A DNA stretch of 64,000 nt, from NCBI RefSeq assembly GCF_027923465.1, contig NZ_BRLB01000001.1:1054001-1118000 (forward strand). The letters are read 5' to 3'. Position 1 is the first letter of the stretch. Every line of letters begins with the position of its first letter. Origin of the DNA: Vallitalea longa (GTDB taxonomy: Bacteria > Bacillota > Clostridia > Lachnospirales > Vallitaleaceae). Below, piece after piece: positions 27,248 to 37,326 of the stretch. The notes beneath the pieces are model-generated. The model saw only the letters and a list, made by a program, of their open reading frames with translations, was not told where the DNA came from and did no database searches. The position numbers and the translations under genes are program-made.

Positions 27248-27433
27248 TTACCAACTAGCTTTTTTAACACCTGGGATTTGTCCTTTGTACGCTAATTCAC
27301 GGAAACAGATTCTACATATTCCATATTTTCTTAAATATCCGTGAGGTCTTCCACATATTCTACAACGATTATAAGCTCTTGATGAAAATTTTGGCTTACT
27401 TTGTTGTTTAATTTTCATTGATGTTTTTGCCAT
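27248..27433 (-). CDS. rpsZ: Small ribosomal subunit protein uS14, zinc type Z
   Basis: Short, zinc-binding S14 of 61 residues. Two CxxC pairs ([20 protein letters not shown]) bind zinc, as in the main housekeeping S14 of Bacillota. No zinc-free paralogue is in the window. Between rplE and rpsH. Confidence 0.97.
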   Translation of the reverse strand: MAKTSMKIKQQSKPKFSSRAYNRCRICGRPHGYLRKYGICRICFRELAYKGQIPGVKKASW

Positions 27434-27452
27434 TTAATCGATTCCCTCCTTA

Positions 27453-27992
27453 TTATTTTTTAAAAGGCATTCCGAATAATGTTAATAATTCACGAGCTTC
27501 TTCATCAGTCTTAGCTGTAGTAACGAAGATAATATCCATACCTCTAACTTTATCAACTTTATCATATTCGATCTCAGGAAAGATTAATTGCTCTTTTATA
27601 CCTAAAGCATAGTTACCTCTACCATCAAACGCGTTAGGGTTAACACCTCTGAAGTCTCTAACTCTTGGTAGAGCTAAGTTAATTAGACGATCAGCAAAAT
27701 CATACATTCTGCTTCCTCTAAGTGTAACTTTACATCCGATTGGCATACCTTCTCTTACTTTGAAAGCTGCAACAGATTTTTTAGCTTTTGTAATCACAGG
27801 CTTTTGACCAGCAATTATTGTTAAATCACTAACAGCAGAATCAAGGATCTTACGATTCTCTTTAGCTTCTCCAACGCCCATGTTTATAACTATTTTTTCT
27901 ATCTTAGGTACAGCCATTTTATTTTTATAGTTAAATTTTTTCATCATAGCATCTACAATTTCATTATTGTAAATTTCTTTTATTCTACTCAC
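27453..27992 (-). CDS. rplE: Large ribosomal subunit protein uL5
   Basis: 5S rRNA-binding protein at the central protuberance, 179 residues. Signatures: [35 protein letters not shown] and the C-terminal [20 protein letters not shown]. Follows rplX closely. Confidence 0.98.
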   Translation of the reverse strand: MSRIKEIYNNEIVDAMMKKFNYKNKMAVPKIEKIVINMGVGEAKENRKILDSAVSDLTIIAGQKPVITKAKKSVAAFKVREGMPIGCKVTLRGSRMYDFADRLINLALPRVRDFRGVNPNAFDGRGNYALGIKEQLIFPEIEYDKVDKVRGMDIIFVTTAKTDEEARELLTLFGMPFKK

Positions 27993-28015
27993 GCTAGTTA
28001 GCCTCCTCTCTACTA

Positions 28016-28351
28016 TTAATCTATAACTTCACCTGTTGATTTAGCTACTCTATATCTAACATTTTTAGTACGTCCATCTCTATCTTCTTTAACGATTTTA
28101 GTACCTAATCTTGTAGGTTTTCCTTTATGAACATACATTACTTTTGAAGCATTTAATGCAGATTCTTGGTGAATGATACCACCTTGTTGATTAGCAGCAC
28201 TTGGTTTTGTATGTTTTGTAACCATGTTAACGCCTTCAACAATTACTTTACCATTTTTTCTATCTACAGTTAAAATCTTTCCTTCTTTTCCTTTGTCTTT
28301 TCCGGAAATAACTTTAACAGTATCACCTGATTTAAGTTTAGTCTTATACAA
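28016..28351 (-). CDS. rplX: Large ribosomal subunit protein uL24
   Basis: Assembly-initiating 50S protein, 111 residues with an N-terminal KOW motif ([18 protein letters not shown]). The start codon is TTG at 28351, supported by GGAGGTG ten bases upstream. Between rplN and rplE. Confidence 0.97.
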   Translation of the reverse strand: MYKTKLKSGDTVKVISGKDKGKEGKILTVDRKNGKVIVEGVNMVTKHTKPSAANQQGGIIHQESALNASKVMYVHKGKPTRLGTKIVKEDRDGRTKNVRYRVAKSTGEVID

Positions 28352-28364
28352 TTACTACACCTCC

Positions 28365-28733
28365 CTATAGTACTTCTGGTGCTAATGATAGGATTTTCAT
28401 GTATTTTTTCTCTCTTAACTCTCTAGCAACAGGTCCAAAAATACGAGTTCCTTTTGGTGTTTTATCATCTTTGATTATAACTGCTGCATTTTGATCAAAT
28501 TTGATATATGAACCATCTTTACGACGTGCACCTTTTTTAGTTCTAACTACTACAGCTCTTACTACTTCACCTTTTTTAACAACGCCACCTGGTGTTGCAT
28601 CTTTAACAGTAGCAACTATTACATCTCCAATGTTAGCATATCTTCTAGTTGATCCGCCTAATACTCTTATGCAAAGTATCTCTTTTGCACCTGTATTATC
28701 CGCAACCTTAAGTCTAGATTCTTGTTGGATCAT
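28365..28733 (-). CDS. rplN: Large ribosomal subunit protein uL14
   Basis: 50S interface protein, 122 residues, also the docking site of the silencing factor RsfS. Starts [20 protein letters not shown] and ends [15 protein letters not shown], as in all bacteria. Confidence 0.98.
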   Translation of the reverse strand: MIQQESRLKVADNTGAKEILCIRVLGGSTRRYANIGDVIVATVKDATPGGVVKKGEVVRAVVVRTKKGARRKDGSYIKFDQNAAVIIKDDKTPKGTRIFGPVARELREKKYMKILSLAPEVL

Positions 28734-28764
28734 TAGATGAACCTCCTTTCAGCAAATACAAAAC

Positions 28765-29025
28765 TTATTTTGCTTTTTCTAATATTTCTATTAATCTCCA
28801 TCTTTTATCTTTTGATAATGGTCTTGTTTCCATAACACGTACTCTATCGCCAATGCCGCATTCATTTTTTTCATCATGGGCTTTTAATTTGTAAGTTCTT
28901 TTTACAACTTTACCATATAATGGATGTTTTACATTATTCTCAACAGCTACAACTACTGTTTTATCCATTTTATCACTAACTACTCTACCAACACGAACTT
29001 TTCGTAGATTCCTTTCTTCAGCCAA
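28765..29025 (-). CDS. rpsQ: Small ribosomal subunit protein uS17
   Basis: 16S rRNA-binding 30S protein of 86 residues ([19 protein letters not shown]...). The start is TTG at 29025: AAAGGAGGAG lies just upstream, and the six extra codons of a longer frame would consist of the ribosome-binding site itself (reads KGGVQ). Confidence 0.95.
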   Translation of the reverse strand: MAEERNLRKVRVGRVVSDKMDKTVVVAVENNVKHPLYGKVVKRTYKLKAHDEKNECGIGDRVRVMETRPLSKDKRWRLIEILEKAK

Positions 29026-29045
29026 TTGAACTCCTCCTTTCAAGG

Positions 29046-29255
29046 TTATCTAGCAACCTTTAATTGCTCAGTTATAATTGTTTGAATTCTAGCTATATTT
29101 CTTCTAACCTCTTTTATTCTACCTGTATTATCTAATTGGTTAGTCGCATTTTGAAATCTTAGGTTAAATAATTCTTTTTTTGCAGTAACTAAATCTTCAT
29201 TAAGTTCTGCTGCAGATTTATTTCTTAATTCTTCAATATATTTAGTTGACTTCAC
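29046..29255 (-). CDS. rpmC: Large ribosomal subunit protein uL29
   Basis: 50S protein at the tunnel exit, 69 residues, a helical hairpin ([21 protein letters not shown]...). The GTG start at 29255 lies eight bases after AGGCGG and overlaps the 3' end of rplP by 14 bases. Another GTG three codons earlier has no site. Confidence 0.95.
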   Translation of the reverse strand: MKSTKYIEELRNKSAAELNEDLVTAKKELFNLRFQNATNQLDNTGRIKEVRRNIARIQTIITEQLKVAR

Positions 29256-29682
29256 AATTATCACCGCCTTCTAGCTCTGCACGAGAATAAATTTTACATT
29301 TACATGGTAACTTGTGCATAGCAAGTCTTAATGCTTCTTTAGCCAATTCATCTTCAACTCCAGCAATTTCGAACATTACACGGCCTGGTTTTACTACTGC
29401 CACCCAATATTCAGGTGATCCTTTTCCTTTACCCATTCTTGTTTCAGCAGGTTTTGCTGTAACTGGTTTATCAGGGAAAATTTTAATCCATACTTTACCA
29501 CCACGTTTGATATAACGAGTCATAGCAACACGGGCAGCTTCTATTTGATTAGATTTTATCCAACAAGGCTCTAATGCAACAATACCATATTCACCGTAGT
29601 TAATTTTATTTCCTCTTAACGCTTTACCTTTCATGTTACCACGAAATTGTTTACGGCGTTTAACTCTCTTTGGAATTAACAT
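29242..29682 (-). CDS. rplP: Large ribosomal subunit protein uL16
   Basis: 50S protein that organises the A-site region, 146 residues. Family hallmarks: [19 protein letters not shown], then [26 protein letters not shown] segment (here KIFPDKPVT...). Start overlaps the rpsC stop by one base (TAATG), and the end overlaps rpmC, so all three are coupled. Confidence 0.98.
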   Translation of the reverse strand: MLIPKRVKRRKQFRGNMKGKALRGNKINYGEYGIVALEPCWIKSNQIEAARVAMTRYIKRGGKVWIKIFPDKPVTAKPAETRMGKGKGSPEYWVAVVKPGRVMFEIAGVEDELAKEALRLAMHKLPCKCKIYSRAELEGGDNCEVN

Positions 29683-30341
29683 TACTTCCCTCTCCCTTCT
29701 TTCTTAGTAACTTGACCAGGAAGAACTTCGCCATTATAGATATATATCTTTACACCGATTTTTCCATATACTGTATTTGCTTCAGCAAATCCATAATCGA
29801 TATCTGCACGAAGTGTTTGTAGAGGAATTGTTCCCTCATTATAAGATTCTGTACGAGCCATTTCTGCTCCACCTAAACGTCCTGAACAGATAGCTTTGAT
29901 ACCTTTTGCTCCTGCTTTCATTGTTCTACCCATTGATTGTTTCATAGCTCTACGGAAAGAAACACGATTTTCAAGTTGAAGAGCAATGTTTTCAGCTACT
30001 AATTGAGCGTCTTTTTCTGGTCTTTTTACTTCTACTATATTAACAATTACTTTGCTGGCTGTCATTTTTTGTAATTCAGTTCTTAATTTTTCAATTGATG
30101 AACCGCCTTTACCAATAACGATACCAGGTTTAGCTGTATGAATGTTGATTTTTACTCTTTCTGATGCTCTCTCGATTTCGATTCTAGATACACCAGCTGA
30201 ATATAATTTCTTCTTGATATATGTTCTTAATTTATTGTCTTCTATTAAAAGGTCTGCAAAATCTTTTTCTGCGTACCACTTTGCATCCCAGTCTTTAATA
30301 ATTCCGACTCTTAATCCATGTGGGTTAACTTTTTGTCCCAT
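29682..30341 (-). CDS. rpsC: Small ribosomal subunit protein uS3
   Basis: 30S head protein lining the mRNA entry channel, 219 residues. The KH-type domain shows [16 protein letters not shown] near residue 75-90; the C-terminal domain shows [12 protein letters not shown]. One-base overlap with rplP. Confidence 0.98.
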   Translation of the reverse strand: MGQKVNPHGLRVGIIKDWDAKWYAEKDFADLLIEDNKLRTYIKKKLYSAGVSRIEIERASERVKINIHTAKPGIVIGKGGSSIEKLRTELQKMTASKVIVNIVEVKRPEKDAQLVAENIALQLENRVSFRRAMKQSMGRTMKAGAKGIKAICSGRLGGAEMARTESYNEGTIPLQTLRADIDYGFAEANTVYGKIGVKIYIYNGEVLPGQVTKKEGRGK

Positions 30342-30356
30342 TCTTTCCCTCCTTAT

Positions 30357-30743
30357 CTATCTTTCGTTAAGAATGATTGTGATGTGACTAGATTTCTTCT
30401 CTATTCTATACGCTCTACCTTGTGCTCTTGGTCTGATTCTCTTCATTGTAGGTCCCTTGTTAGCAAAAGCTTCTTCAACGTATAATTTAGCTGGATCTAA
30501 TCCACTGTTGTTTTCCGCATTAGCTATAGCTGATTTCAATAATTTCTCTATAATTCTAGCACCATTTCTAGGTGTATAATTTAAAATACCTACGGCTGAT
30601 CCTACATCTTTTCCTTTGATTGTATCAAGAACAATTTTAGCTTTTGTTGGTGATACTCTAGCATAAGATACTTTTGCTTTAGGTCTAGTATCTTTGTTAG
30701 CATTTCTTTCTCTTTTTATCTGACTTCTATGCCCTTTAGCCAT
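30357..30743 (-). CDS. rplV: Large ribosomal subunit protein uL22
   Basis: 50S protein whose hairpin reaches the exit tunnel, 128 residues. Core is YARVSPTKAKIVLDTIKGKDV; the hairpin segment GPTMKRIRPRAQGRAYRIEKKSSHI is intact with no macrolide-type deletion. The N-terminus is about 15 residues longer than in B. subtilis. Confidence 0.97.
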   Translation of the reverse strand: MAKGHRSQIKRERNANKDTRPKAKVSYARVSPTKAKIVLDTIKGKDVGSAVGILNYTPRNGARIIEKLLKSAIANAENNSGLDPAKLYVEEAFANKGPTMKRIRPRAQGRAYRIEKKSSHITIILNER

Positions 30744-30770
30744 TATAAATTAGCCTCCTTCCATACTGCA

Positions 30771-31052
30771 TTAACGTACTTTTGATTTCTTTTCTTCTCT
30801 TCCGTGACCTCTATAAGTTCTTGTTAGCACGAATTCTCCTAATTTATGTCCTATCATATCTTCGCTTATATAAACAGGCACATGTCTTCTTCCATCATGA
30901 ACTGCAATAGTATGACCTAGCATTTCAGGGAAAATAGTGGAACGTCTTGACCATGTTTTAATTACTTGTTTATCGCCTTTTTCATTTAATGCTCTTACTT
31001 TATTTAATAAGTGTGCATCTGCGAAAGGTCCCTTTTTAAGTGAACGAGCCAT
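30771..31052 (-). CDS. rpsS: Small ribosomal subunit protein uS19
   Basis: 30S head protein, 93 residues: [16 protein letters not shown] at the start and [23 protein letters not shown] at the end. Between rplB and rplV in S10 operon order. Confidence 0.98.
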   Translation of the reverse strand: MARSLKKGPFADAHLLNKVRALNEKGDKQVIKTWSRRSTIFPEMLGHTIAVHDGRRHVPVYISEDMIGHKLGEFVLTRTYRGHGREEKKSKVR

Positions 31053-31078
31053 TAACTCAAACCTCCTTTTAGTGGTTA

Positions 31079-31915
31079 TTATTTATTACTTCCACGTCTT
31101 CTTATAATATATTTATTAGAATGCTTATTTTTCTTTCTAGTTTTATAACCAATTGTTGGTTTACCCCAAGGTGTCATTGGACTTGGACGACCGATAGGAG
31201 CTCTACCTTCTCCACCACCATGTGGATGGTCATTAGGGTTCATAACAGAACCACGAACTGTAGGACGAATACCCATATGACGTTTACGTCCAGCTTTACC
31301 AACTGTTATAAGTTCATGATCAATATTTCCAACTTGACCTATTGTAGCTTTACAAAGTATAGGAACTACTCTCATTTCTCCTGATGGCAATCTAAGTGTA
31401 GCATATTTTCCTTCTTTTGCCATAAGTTGAGCAACATTACCAGCAGAACGAACTAATTGTCCACCTTTACCTGGTTTCATTTCAATGTTATGAATACTAG
31501 AACCAACTGGAATGTCTTTTAATTGTAATGCATTACCGATTCTAATCTCAGCTTCTGAACCACTCATTACTTTATGACCAACTTTTAATCCGTTTGGTGA
31601 TAGGATGTAACGTTTTTCACCATCTGCATATTGGATTAAAGCAATATTAGCTGAACGGTTTGGATCATATTCAATAGCTATTACTTTACCTTGAATACCA
31701 TCTTTGTTTCTTTTGAAATCTATCATTCTATATTTAATCTTAGACCCGCCACCACGGTGTCTTACTGTAATCTTACCTTGATTATTACGTCCAGAATGCT
31801 TTTTAAGACTTACTACCAATGATTTTTCTGGAGTTTTTTTAGTGATCTCCTCAAAAGTAGAACCTGTCATATGTCTTCTGGAAGGTGTATAAGGGTTATA
31901 TTTTTTGATACCCAT
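31079..31915 (-). CDS. rplB: Large ribosomal subunit protein uL2
   Basis: Essential 50S protein near the peptidyl-transferase centre, 278 residues. It starts [21 protein letters not shown] and has the conserved [18 protein letters not shown] segment near residue 225. ATG at 31915 follows AAAGGAGTGCAATTC; the ten-residue upstream extension is not conserved. Confidence 0.97.
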   Translation of the reverse strand: MGIKKYNPYTPSRRHMTGSTFEEITKKTPEKSLVVSLKKHSGRNNQGKITVRHRGGGSKIKYRMIDFKRNKDGIQGKVIAIEYDPNRSANIALIQYADGEKRYILSPNGLKVGHKVMSGSEAEIRIGNALQLKDIPVGSSIHNIEMKPGKGGQLVRSAGNVAQLMAKEGKYATLRLPSGEMRVVPILCKATIGQVGNIDHELITVGKAGRKRHMGIRPTVRGSVMNPNDHPHGGGEGRAPIGRPSPMTPWGKPTIGYKTRKKNKHSNKYIIRRRGSNK

Positions 31916-31943
31916 GAATTGCACTCCTTTCAAAAGTATATTC

Positions 31944-31961
31944 ACACACGCTACCGTGTGT
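31944..31961 (-). other. Small hairpin between rplW and rplB
   Basis: Perfect seven-base arms ACACACG/CGTGTGT around a CTAC loop in the 98-base spacer, 30 bases before the rplB start. No U-tract. Confidence 0.5.
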
Positions 31962-32013
31962 ATCTTTTAACTATCTATGAACTAGATATTTATACTTTAT
32001 TTGCTATTATTTA

Positions 32014-32313
32014 TTACATTCCTTCAAAGAAATCTATTTCTTTACTACTTTCTGTTAATTTAACAATAGCTTTCTTTGTTTTAGCAGTTTTTCCAAAAGT
32101 CATACCTCTTCTTTTTACTTTACCGATGTTGTTCATAGTATTGACTCTTTCGACTTTTGTTCCTTCGAACATTTTTTCGACTGCTTCTTTTATTTGAGTT
32201 TTCGTTGCTTCTGGATTAACTAAGAAAGTGTATTTTTTCTCAGCCATAACTTCCATACTTTTCTCAGTAACAACAGGTTTTAATATTACATCATAATATC
32301 TTAACTCAGCCAT
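32014..32313 (-). CDS. rplW: Large ribosomal subunit protein uL23
   Basis: Tunnel-exit protein that docks trigger factor and the signal recognition particle, 99 residues ([23 protein letters not shown]...). Start overlaps the rplD stop by one base. Confidence 0.98.
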   Translation of the reverse strand: MAELRYYDVILKPVVTEKSMEVMAEKKYTFLVNPEATKTQIKEAVEKMFEGTKVERVNTMNNIGKVKRRGMTFGKTAKTKKAIVKLTESSKEIDFFEGM

Positions 32314-32933
32314 TATGCATACACCTCCTGAATTGTAGCAACAGCATCTTTAGTTACCACAAAAGTATCATATTTAAGAATGTCGTATACATTAATTGTA
32401 TTAGTTAATGCTGTTTTTACACCTCTAATATTACGAGTTGATAATATAACATTTTTGTCATTATCATTTAAAACTATTAAAGCTTTTTGTACATTTAGAT
32501 TATCTAAAACTGTACTCATTTTTTTAGTTTTAATTTCATCAAATTTCAATTCATCAACAACAATTATTTTATTGTCATTTACTCTTGAAGTTAATGCTGA
32601 TTTTAATGCCGCTCTTTTTTCTTTTTTGTTTAATTTAATTGAATAATCTCTTGGCTTTGGAGCAAATACAACTCCACCACCTGTCCATTGTGGTGCACGA
32701 ATTGATCCTTGTCTCGCTCTACCTGTTCCTTTTTGTCTCCAAGGCTTAGCACCGCCACCTCTTACTTCTGAACGAGTTTTAGCACTTTGTGTGCCTTGGC
32801 GTTTATTTGCAAGCTGTCCTACAACTGACATATGCATTAAGTGTTCATTTATTTCTACACCAAATATATTGTCATTAAGTTCTATATCTCCAACTTGTTT
32901 ACCTTCCATGTTGTAAACAGAAACTTTAGCCAT
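32313..32933 (-). CDS. rplD: Large ribosomal subunit protein uL4
   Basis: 50S protein with a loop that reaches the exit tunnel, 206 residues. The loop segment [34 protein letters not shown] region is intact without macrolide-resistance changes I can recognise. In E. coli L4 also represses the S10 operon; the unusual S10 leader here makes some feedback plausible. Confidence 0.98.
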   Translation of the reverse strand: MAKVSVYNMEGKQVGDIELNDNIFGVEINEHLMHMSVVGQLANKRQGTQSAKTRSEVRGGGAKPWRQKGTGRARQGSIRAPQWTGGGVVFAPKPRDYSIKLNKKEKRAALKSALTSRVNDNKIIVVDELKFDEIKTKKMSTVLDNLNVQKALIVLNDNDKNVILSTRNIRGVKTALTNTINVYDILKYDTFVVTKDAVATIQEVYA

Positions 32934-32959
32934 GTTCGTTCCTCCTTCCTACGTATTAA

Positions 32960-33589
32960 CTAAGCTTTTACGCTATTTACTATTGTTACTATTGATTTTT
33001 TAGGTCCTGGTACAGCACCTTTAATTAGAAGCAAGTTATTTTCTACATCAACTTTTACTACTTCTAAGTTTTGAACTGTTACATTTTCACTACCCATATG
33101 ACCTGGTAATTTTTTACCCTTGAATACTTTTGATGGTGAAGAAGCTCCACCCATAGATCCGGATACTCTATGTGACTTAGAACCATGACCCATTGGTCCT
33201 CTTGATTGGTTATGTCTCTTAATTGATCCTTGGAATCCTTTACCTTTTGATACACCAGAAACATCTACTTTGTCGCCAATTTCAAATGCATCAGCCTTGA
33301 TTTCATTTCCTACTTCAAATTCATCAGCATTATCAAGTCTAAACTCTTTTATATGCTTCTTAAAGCTAACACCTGCTTTGTCAAAATGACCTTTCATTGG
33401 CTTATTAGTAAGTTTTTCTTTCTTATCACCAAATCCAACTTGTACAGCTTTGTATCCATCATTTTCTACAGTTTTCACTTGAATAACTGTACATGGTCCT
33501 GCTTCTAGTACTGTTACAGGTACTAACTCTCCACTTTCTTCAAATATTTGAGTCATACCGATTTTTTTAGCTAATATAGCTTTTTTCAT
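32960..33589 (-). CDS. rplC: Large ribosomal subunit protein uL3
   Basis: Assembly-initiating 50S protein, 209 residues. Starts [20 protein letters not shown] and has the loop [32 protein letters not shown] region that approaches the peptidyl-transferase centre. Second gene of the S10 operon. Confidence 0.98.
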   Translation of the reverse strand: MKKAILAKKIGMTQIFEESGELVPVTVLEAGPCTVIQVKTVENDGYKAVQVGFGDKKEKLTNKPMKGHFDKAGVSFKKHIKEFRLDNADEFEVGNEIKADAFEIGDKVDVSGVSKGKGFQGSIKRHNQSRGPMGHGSKSHRVSGSMGGASSPSKVFKGKKLPGHMGSENVTVQNLEVVKVDVENNLLLIKGAVPGPKKSIVTIVNSVKA

Positions 33590-33619
33590 TTCCTTTGCAC
33601 CTCCTAATAATCTACAGCG

Positions 33620-33639
33620 GATTACACTTATGTGTAATC
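33620..33639 (-). other. Small hairpin between rpsJ and rplC
   Basis: Perfect eight-base arms GATTACAC/GTGTAATC with a four-base loop in the 111-base spacer. There is no U-tract, so it is unlikely to terminate. Confidence 0.5.
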
Positions 33640-33700
33640 ATCCTAGATGGCTTATAGTCTTTATATAAACCTCTAAGGGATATTATACTATTTCGTATAA

Positions 33701-34012
33701 TTATTTAACATCTACTTTGATATCTACCCCTGCAGGTAGTTCAAGTCTCATTAAAGCATCTACTGTCTTAGCTGTTGGCATAAGTATGTCAATTAATCTT
33801 TTATGAGTTCTTTGTTCGAATTGTTCTCTGGAATCTTTGTACTTGTGCACAGCTCTAAGAATAGTTACAACCTCTTTCTTAGTAGGTAATGGAATTGGTC
33901 CACTCACCTTAGCACCAGTTTTCTTAGCTGTTTCAATAATTTTCTTTGAAGATTGATCGATTAATTGATGATCGTATGCTTTTAAGCTAATTCTCATTTT
34001 TTGACTTGCCAT
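33701..34012 (-). CDS. rpsJ: Small ribosomal subunit protein uS10 / NusE
   Basis: 30S head protein, also the antitermination factor NusE that contacts NusB and NusG. 103 residues: [21 protein letters not shown] and the loop [37 protein letters not shown] are characteristic. First gene of the S10 operon. Its GGAGGCGAC site is followed by seven T before ATG. Confidence 0.98.
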   Translation of the reverse strand: MASQKMRISLKAYDHQLIDQSSKKIIETAKKTGAKVSGPIPLPTKKEVVTILRAVHKYKDSREQFEQRTHKRLIDILMPTAKTVDALMRLELPAGVDIKVDVK

Positions 34013-34233
34013 AAAAAAAGTCGCCTCCTTTTCGTACTCTAGTACGACAAGTGGTGACTGTACATCGCTCCGTGTGTATCATATACTCAACACACTCAAA
34101 TCAAGCCTACATCGCTTTGACTTTATATTGTACAGTGACCTTGCCGCCAGTTTCTTGAACATGACATTCGCTCCATGTGAATTACCCGCTTTTGCGGCAA
34201 CCTCACATTTCAACGCTATCTTTGTCACAGCAT
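34013..34233 (-). promoter_or_regulatory. Structured S10 operon leader
   Basis: About 220 transcribed bases can fold into two domains. Domain 1: TTGCCGC/GCGGCAA (34141-34147, 34194-34200) encloses CCGC-TTTT-GCGG and ACATG/CATGT hairpins. Domain 2: a 12-bp stem with one mismatch, GGTGACTGTACA/TGTACAGTGACC (34053-34064, 34129-34140), encloses GTGTGT/ACACAC and TCAAA/TTTGA. A final CGTAC-TCTA-GTACG hairpin lies by the ribosome-binding site. The motif AGCGA(A)TGT occurs three times. No U-tract, so any control is more likely translational or by a non-canonical route. Confidence 0.6.
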
Positions 34234-34238
34234 TTAAT

Positions 34239-34267
34239 AGTATACACTAAGAATGTCTATAATGCAA
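34239..34267 (-). promoter_or_regulatory. S10 operon promoter
   Basis: TTGCAT (34267-34262) and TATACT (34244-34239) on the minus strand with 17-base spacing; the only good promoter upstream of rpsJ. Confidence 0.65.
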
Positions 34268-34369
34268 GGGTTTTTCGAGATTTTTTTATAGTTTTTTCAT
34301 GTTTTAAAAAATCTCAAATAAGTAATGTAAAATTCAACTATTTTATTTGGTATATATTATAATTTTAAC

Positions 34370-34395
34370 CAAAAAACAGTACCCATAGGCACTGC
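34370..34395 (-). terminator. Rho-independent terminator of the AraC-type regulator gene
   Basis: On the minus strand CAGTGCC and GGTACTG (one G-U pair) form a hairpin followed by six T. It also shields the S10 promoter from read-through. Confidence 0.75.
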
Positions 34396-34412
34396 TTTTA
34401 TAAATTCTCCAT

Positions 34413-35357
34413 TTATTTTCTTTTAACCAATACCATTATATCCATTTCAGGTGGATTCTTGATAATATCTATAGGCGGTACCTGTACTTGCTGTGGATTG
34501 GGATGGTCTTTTAGACACCTATAATCATAATACTCTGCCGCAAAATCACCTATCATGACATAATCACTGTTAGGAAGCCAAGATTGCAAAAGATAAGCCA
34601 TAGCCTTATCCAGTGCTGCATTAGTCAACTCAAAGAAATTCTCTGCCGAAAAAGTACATACTACATATAAACCTTTTGGTATGACATATTGATATAATCT
34701 GCTATCATTATCATCAAAATCATCAACTTGTACTGCCGCCAGATAATTGAACCAATCTTTCTTATTGGATGGAAACGATACACCGAACTCTACATTCTCA
34801 TCACTCTGATTAAGTATATCCTTCTTGACTTCAACATACTCATTCCATGCAACTCCAGGATTATCTTGACCCGCAACCCCCATCTCACATTCTTTAACAA
34901 TTCCCATTATCTTAATGTCTTCCTCTATCTTCTTAACGTTAAATTCTATAACAACTCCAGAAGCTACCAGAGGAACTCCAATATCCACTGATCTGTATTT
35001 CAAAGACAAATCAGGCTTGTAAAAATGTGCAAGAGGTATATCCTTCTTCTTATATTCAGTAGGTGTCATATCATATACCGCCTTAAAGGTCCTTGTAAAA
35101 TTCTCTAAACTATTAAACCCATTCCTAAAAGCAATATCCGTAATCTTTCCACCATCTTTAATATCCTCAGAAGCCTTAGCCAATCTTCTTAACCTAACAT
35201 ACTCCATAACCGTAACACCAACAAGCTTATAAAACAGCCTCTGAAAATAAAACTTGGACAACATCCCCATCTCTGCCAACATATCAATACACAAATCTTC
35301 ATCTAAATGCTCTTCAATATAATCAATAACTCCTTGCATCTCATTATACTCATACAT
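34413..35357 (-). CDS. AraC-family regulator with GyrI-like effector domain
   Basis: A 314-residue transcription factor. The N-terminal 100 residues hold two helix-turn-helix motifs of the AraC type (CIDMLAEMGMLSKFYFQRLF and ITDIAFRNGFNSLENFTRTFK, followed by MTPTEYKKK). The remaining 200 residues match the GyrI-like small-molecule-binding fold of Rob/SoxS-like and BmrR-like proteins (ENVEFGVSFP..., ending PPIDIIKNPPEMDIMVLVKRK). Such proteins respond to hydrophobic or cationic compounds. It stands alone between the S10 promoter and the tuf region. GGAGGAGAGAG is the ribosome-binding site. Confidence 0.92.
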   Translation of the reverse strand: MYEYNEMQGVIDYIEEHLDEDLCIDMLAEMGMLSKFYFQRLFYKLVGVTVMEYVRLRRLAKASEDIKDGGKITDIAFRNGFNSLENFTRTFKAVYDMTPTEYKKKDIPLAHFYKPDLSLKYRSVDIGVPLVASGVVIEFNVKKIEEDIKIMGIVKECEMGVAGQDNPGVAWNEYVEVKKDILNQSDENVEFGVSFPSNKKDWFNYLAAVQVDDFDDNDSRLYQYVIPKGLYVVCTFSAENFFELTNAALDKAMAYLLQSWLPNSDYVMIGDFAAEYYDYRCLKDHPNPQQVQVPPIDIIKNPPEMDIMVLVKRK

Positions 35358-35821
35358 TCTTTATCTCTCTCCTCCTTAGAATTATTAACTATATTATATC
35401 ATCACATCATATTGATTTCTTGACCATAAATGCCCTATTCATCAAAAACCTAATAATCCTAACGTAATTATAATACTTCATCAACTTAACTTTTCTAAGT
35501 ACATAACCCTTTAACTCAAATCCTATATACTTCTTCCTATCAAAACCATATAAAAATTATCATAACCTTTAGGTGAACTGTCTAATACCACTATGTTTTT
35601 CTTCTCTCATAGATATCAAAATATTATTAACCCCCTATCAACAAATAAAATATCTTATCCCCATACCAATCTATAAAATCAACCTCATACACCTCTACCA
35701 ACCTCATAACAACAACATCTTATCCCCACACACTACCTTTAATAACTCCTCATAATTATTATAAAAAAACAAGGGAATCCAATTACATATCTCCCGTACA
35801 AGCTTACTAGCCCAAACTACA
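35358..35821. other. Strand-asymmetric intergenic region without a recognised gene
   Basis: About 460 bases rich in C and poor in G on the plus strand, thus purine-rich on the minus strand, like the regulator gene next to it. A minus-strand string GGGGATAAGAT occurs twice (near 35655 and 35722). Only short frames with many stops are present. It may be decayed coding sequence; I could not identify an ancestor. Confidence 0.4.
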
Positions 35822-35896
35822 GGGGTATTAGTGGTAGGTTTAACGCAGACCGACCGCTTTTTGGGTAAGGCAAGTTAAACCTACCACTAATACCCC
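35822..35896. repeat. Long perfect inverted repeat (23-bp arms), possible MITE-like element
   Basis: Arms 35822-35844 (starts GGGGTATTAGTGGTAGG) and 35874-35896 are exact reverse complements around a 29-base loop. Base composition is more GC-rich than the surroundings. It lies about 30 bases downstream of the tuf terminator. No target-site duplication was recognised, and no transposase is nearby. Confidence 0.7.
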
Positions 35897-35926
35897 CTCC
35901 ACCTAGCCCCCAACAATTCTAACCAT

Positions 35927-35959
35927 AAAAAAAGCAGTGCATCAAGCACTGCTTTTTCA
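35927..35959 (-). terminator. Rho-independent terminator after tuf (bidirectional form)
   Basis: AAAGCAGTGC and GCACTGCTTT pair around a five-base loop with T-runs on both strands. On the minus strand seven T follow. It ends the str operon. Confidence 0.9.
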
Positions 35960-35976
35960 ATATTAAATAAAATATA

Positions 35977-37167
35977 TTATTCAATAATTTCTGCTACTGA
36001 TCCAGCACCTACAGTTCTTCCACCCTCACGGATAGCGAAACGTAAACCTTTTTCCATAGCGATTGGAGCAATAAGTTCAATTTCCATTTCAATGTTATCA
36101 CCAGGCATACACATTTCTACACCTTCTGCAAGGTTGATTACACCAGTAATATCAGTAGTTCTGAAATAGAATTGTGGTCTATAGTTTGAGAAGAATGGAG
36201 TATGACGTCCACCTTCTTCTTTTTTAAGAACGTAAACTTGTGCTTTAAATTTAGTATGAGGAGTAATTGTACCAGGTTTAGCTAATACTTGACCTCTTTC
36301 GATTTCATCTCTTTGAACACCACGAAGTAATGCACCGATGTTATCACCAGCTTGAGCTTCGTCTAATAATTTACGGAACATTTCTACTCCTGTACAAACA
36401 ACTTTTCTTGATTCTCCAATTCCAACGATTTCAATTTCGTCAGATACGTGAAGTACTCCACGTTCAACTCTACCAGTTGCAACAGTACCACGACCAGTAA
36501 TTGAGAATACGTCTTCTACAGGCATTAAGAAAGGTTTGTCAATATCTCTTTCTGGAGATGGAATATAAGCATCTACTTCTTTCATTAAGTCTAAGATCTT
36601 ATCTCCCCATTCTGATGTTGGGTCTTCTAATGCTTTTAAAGCAGAACCCATAACGATAGGAATATCATCACCTGGGAAATCATATTCAGTTAATAACTCT
36701 CTGATTTCCATTTCTACTAATTCTAATAATTCTTCATCATCAACCATGTCACATTTGTTCATGAAAACAACAATATATTCAACACCAACTTGGCCTGATA
36801 ATAAAATATGCTCACGGGTTTGAGGCATTGGACCATCTGCAGCTGAAACAACTAAGATAGCTCCATCCATTTGTGCTGCACCAGTAATCATATTTTTAAC
36901 ATAGTCAGCATGGCCTGGACAGTCTACGTGTGCGTAGTGTCTAGTTTCAGTTTCGTACTCAACGTGTGCTGTTGAGATAGTGATTCCACGTTCTCTCTCT
37001 TCTGGAGCTTTATCAATATTATCAAAAGCAACTGCTTCTCCAGTTCCTAATCTTTCATGTATAGTTTTTGTAATTGCAGCTGTTAATGTTGTTTTACCAT
37101 GGTCAACGTGTCCAATAGTACCAATATTAACGTGTGGTTTGGTTCTTTCATATTTAGCTTTAGCCAT
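35977..37167 (-). CDS. tuf: Elongation factor Tu
   Basis: GTPase that delivers aminoacyl-tRNA to the ribosome, 396 residues. P-loop GHVDHGKTT at 19-27, switch I RERGITI, DCPGH near 81-85, NKCD near 136-139 and SALKA complete the G domain; two beta-barrel domains follow. The sequence around the kirromycin/GE2270 sites looks normal. Last gene of the str operon but with an additional promoter of its own. Confidence 0.98.
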   Translation of the reverse strand: MAKAKYERTKPHVNIGTIGHVDHGKTTLTAAITKTIHERLGTGEAVAFDNIDKAPEERERGITISTAHVEYETETRHYAHVDCPGHADYVKNMITGAAQMDGAILVVSAADGPMPQTREHILLSGQVGVEYIVVFMNKCDMVDDEELLELVEMEIRELLTEYDFPGDDIPIVMGSALKALEDPTSEWGDKILDLMKEVDAYIPSPERDIDKPFLMPVEDVFSITGRGTVATGRVERGVLHVSDEIEIVGIGESRKVVCTGVEMFRKLLDEAQAGDNIGALLRGVQRDEIERGQVLAKPGTITPHTKFKAQVYVLKKEEGGRHTPFFSNYRPQFYFRTTDITGVINLAEGVEMCMPGDNIEMEIELIAPIAMEKGLRFAIREGGRTVGAGSVAEIIE

Positions 37168-37244
37168 TTAAAATCTTCCTCCTTTTATATCTAGGGCAAA
37201 TCCCCTAATTTGTCCATTCATTTCTGAATTGGTCTTCTTTTTCA

Positions 37245-37273
37245 ATTATATTTTATTAAATTAAATTTTGCAA
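37245..37273 (-). promoter_or_regulatory. Internal promoter for tuf
   Basis: TTGCAA (37273-37268) and TATAAT (37250-37245) on the minus strand with 17-base spacing, in the 160-base spacer after fusA. Confidence 0.65.
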
Positions 37274-37326
37274 GTTTTTTATTACTATTTCATATTACAA
37301 TACGATTATTCGTCAAAGTGTACAAA

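Noticed and set aside
35573..35755. A 60-codon plus-strand open frame in the gap before tuf.
   Set aside because: No ribosome-binding site, biased composition from the C-rich strand, and no recognisable domain.
35838..35880. GTTTAAC ... GTTAAAC in the long hairpin look like integron attC core sites (RYYYAAC/GTTRRRY).
   Set aside because: The motifs lie at the loop side and are simply the two complementary ends of the stem; the exact 23-bp arms continue outward and there is no cassette or integrase.
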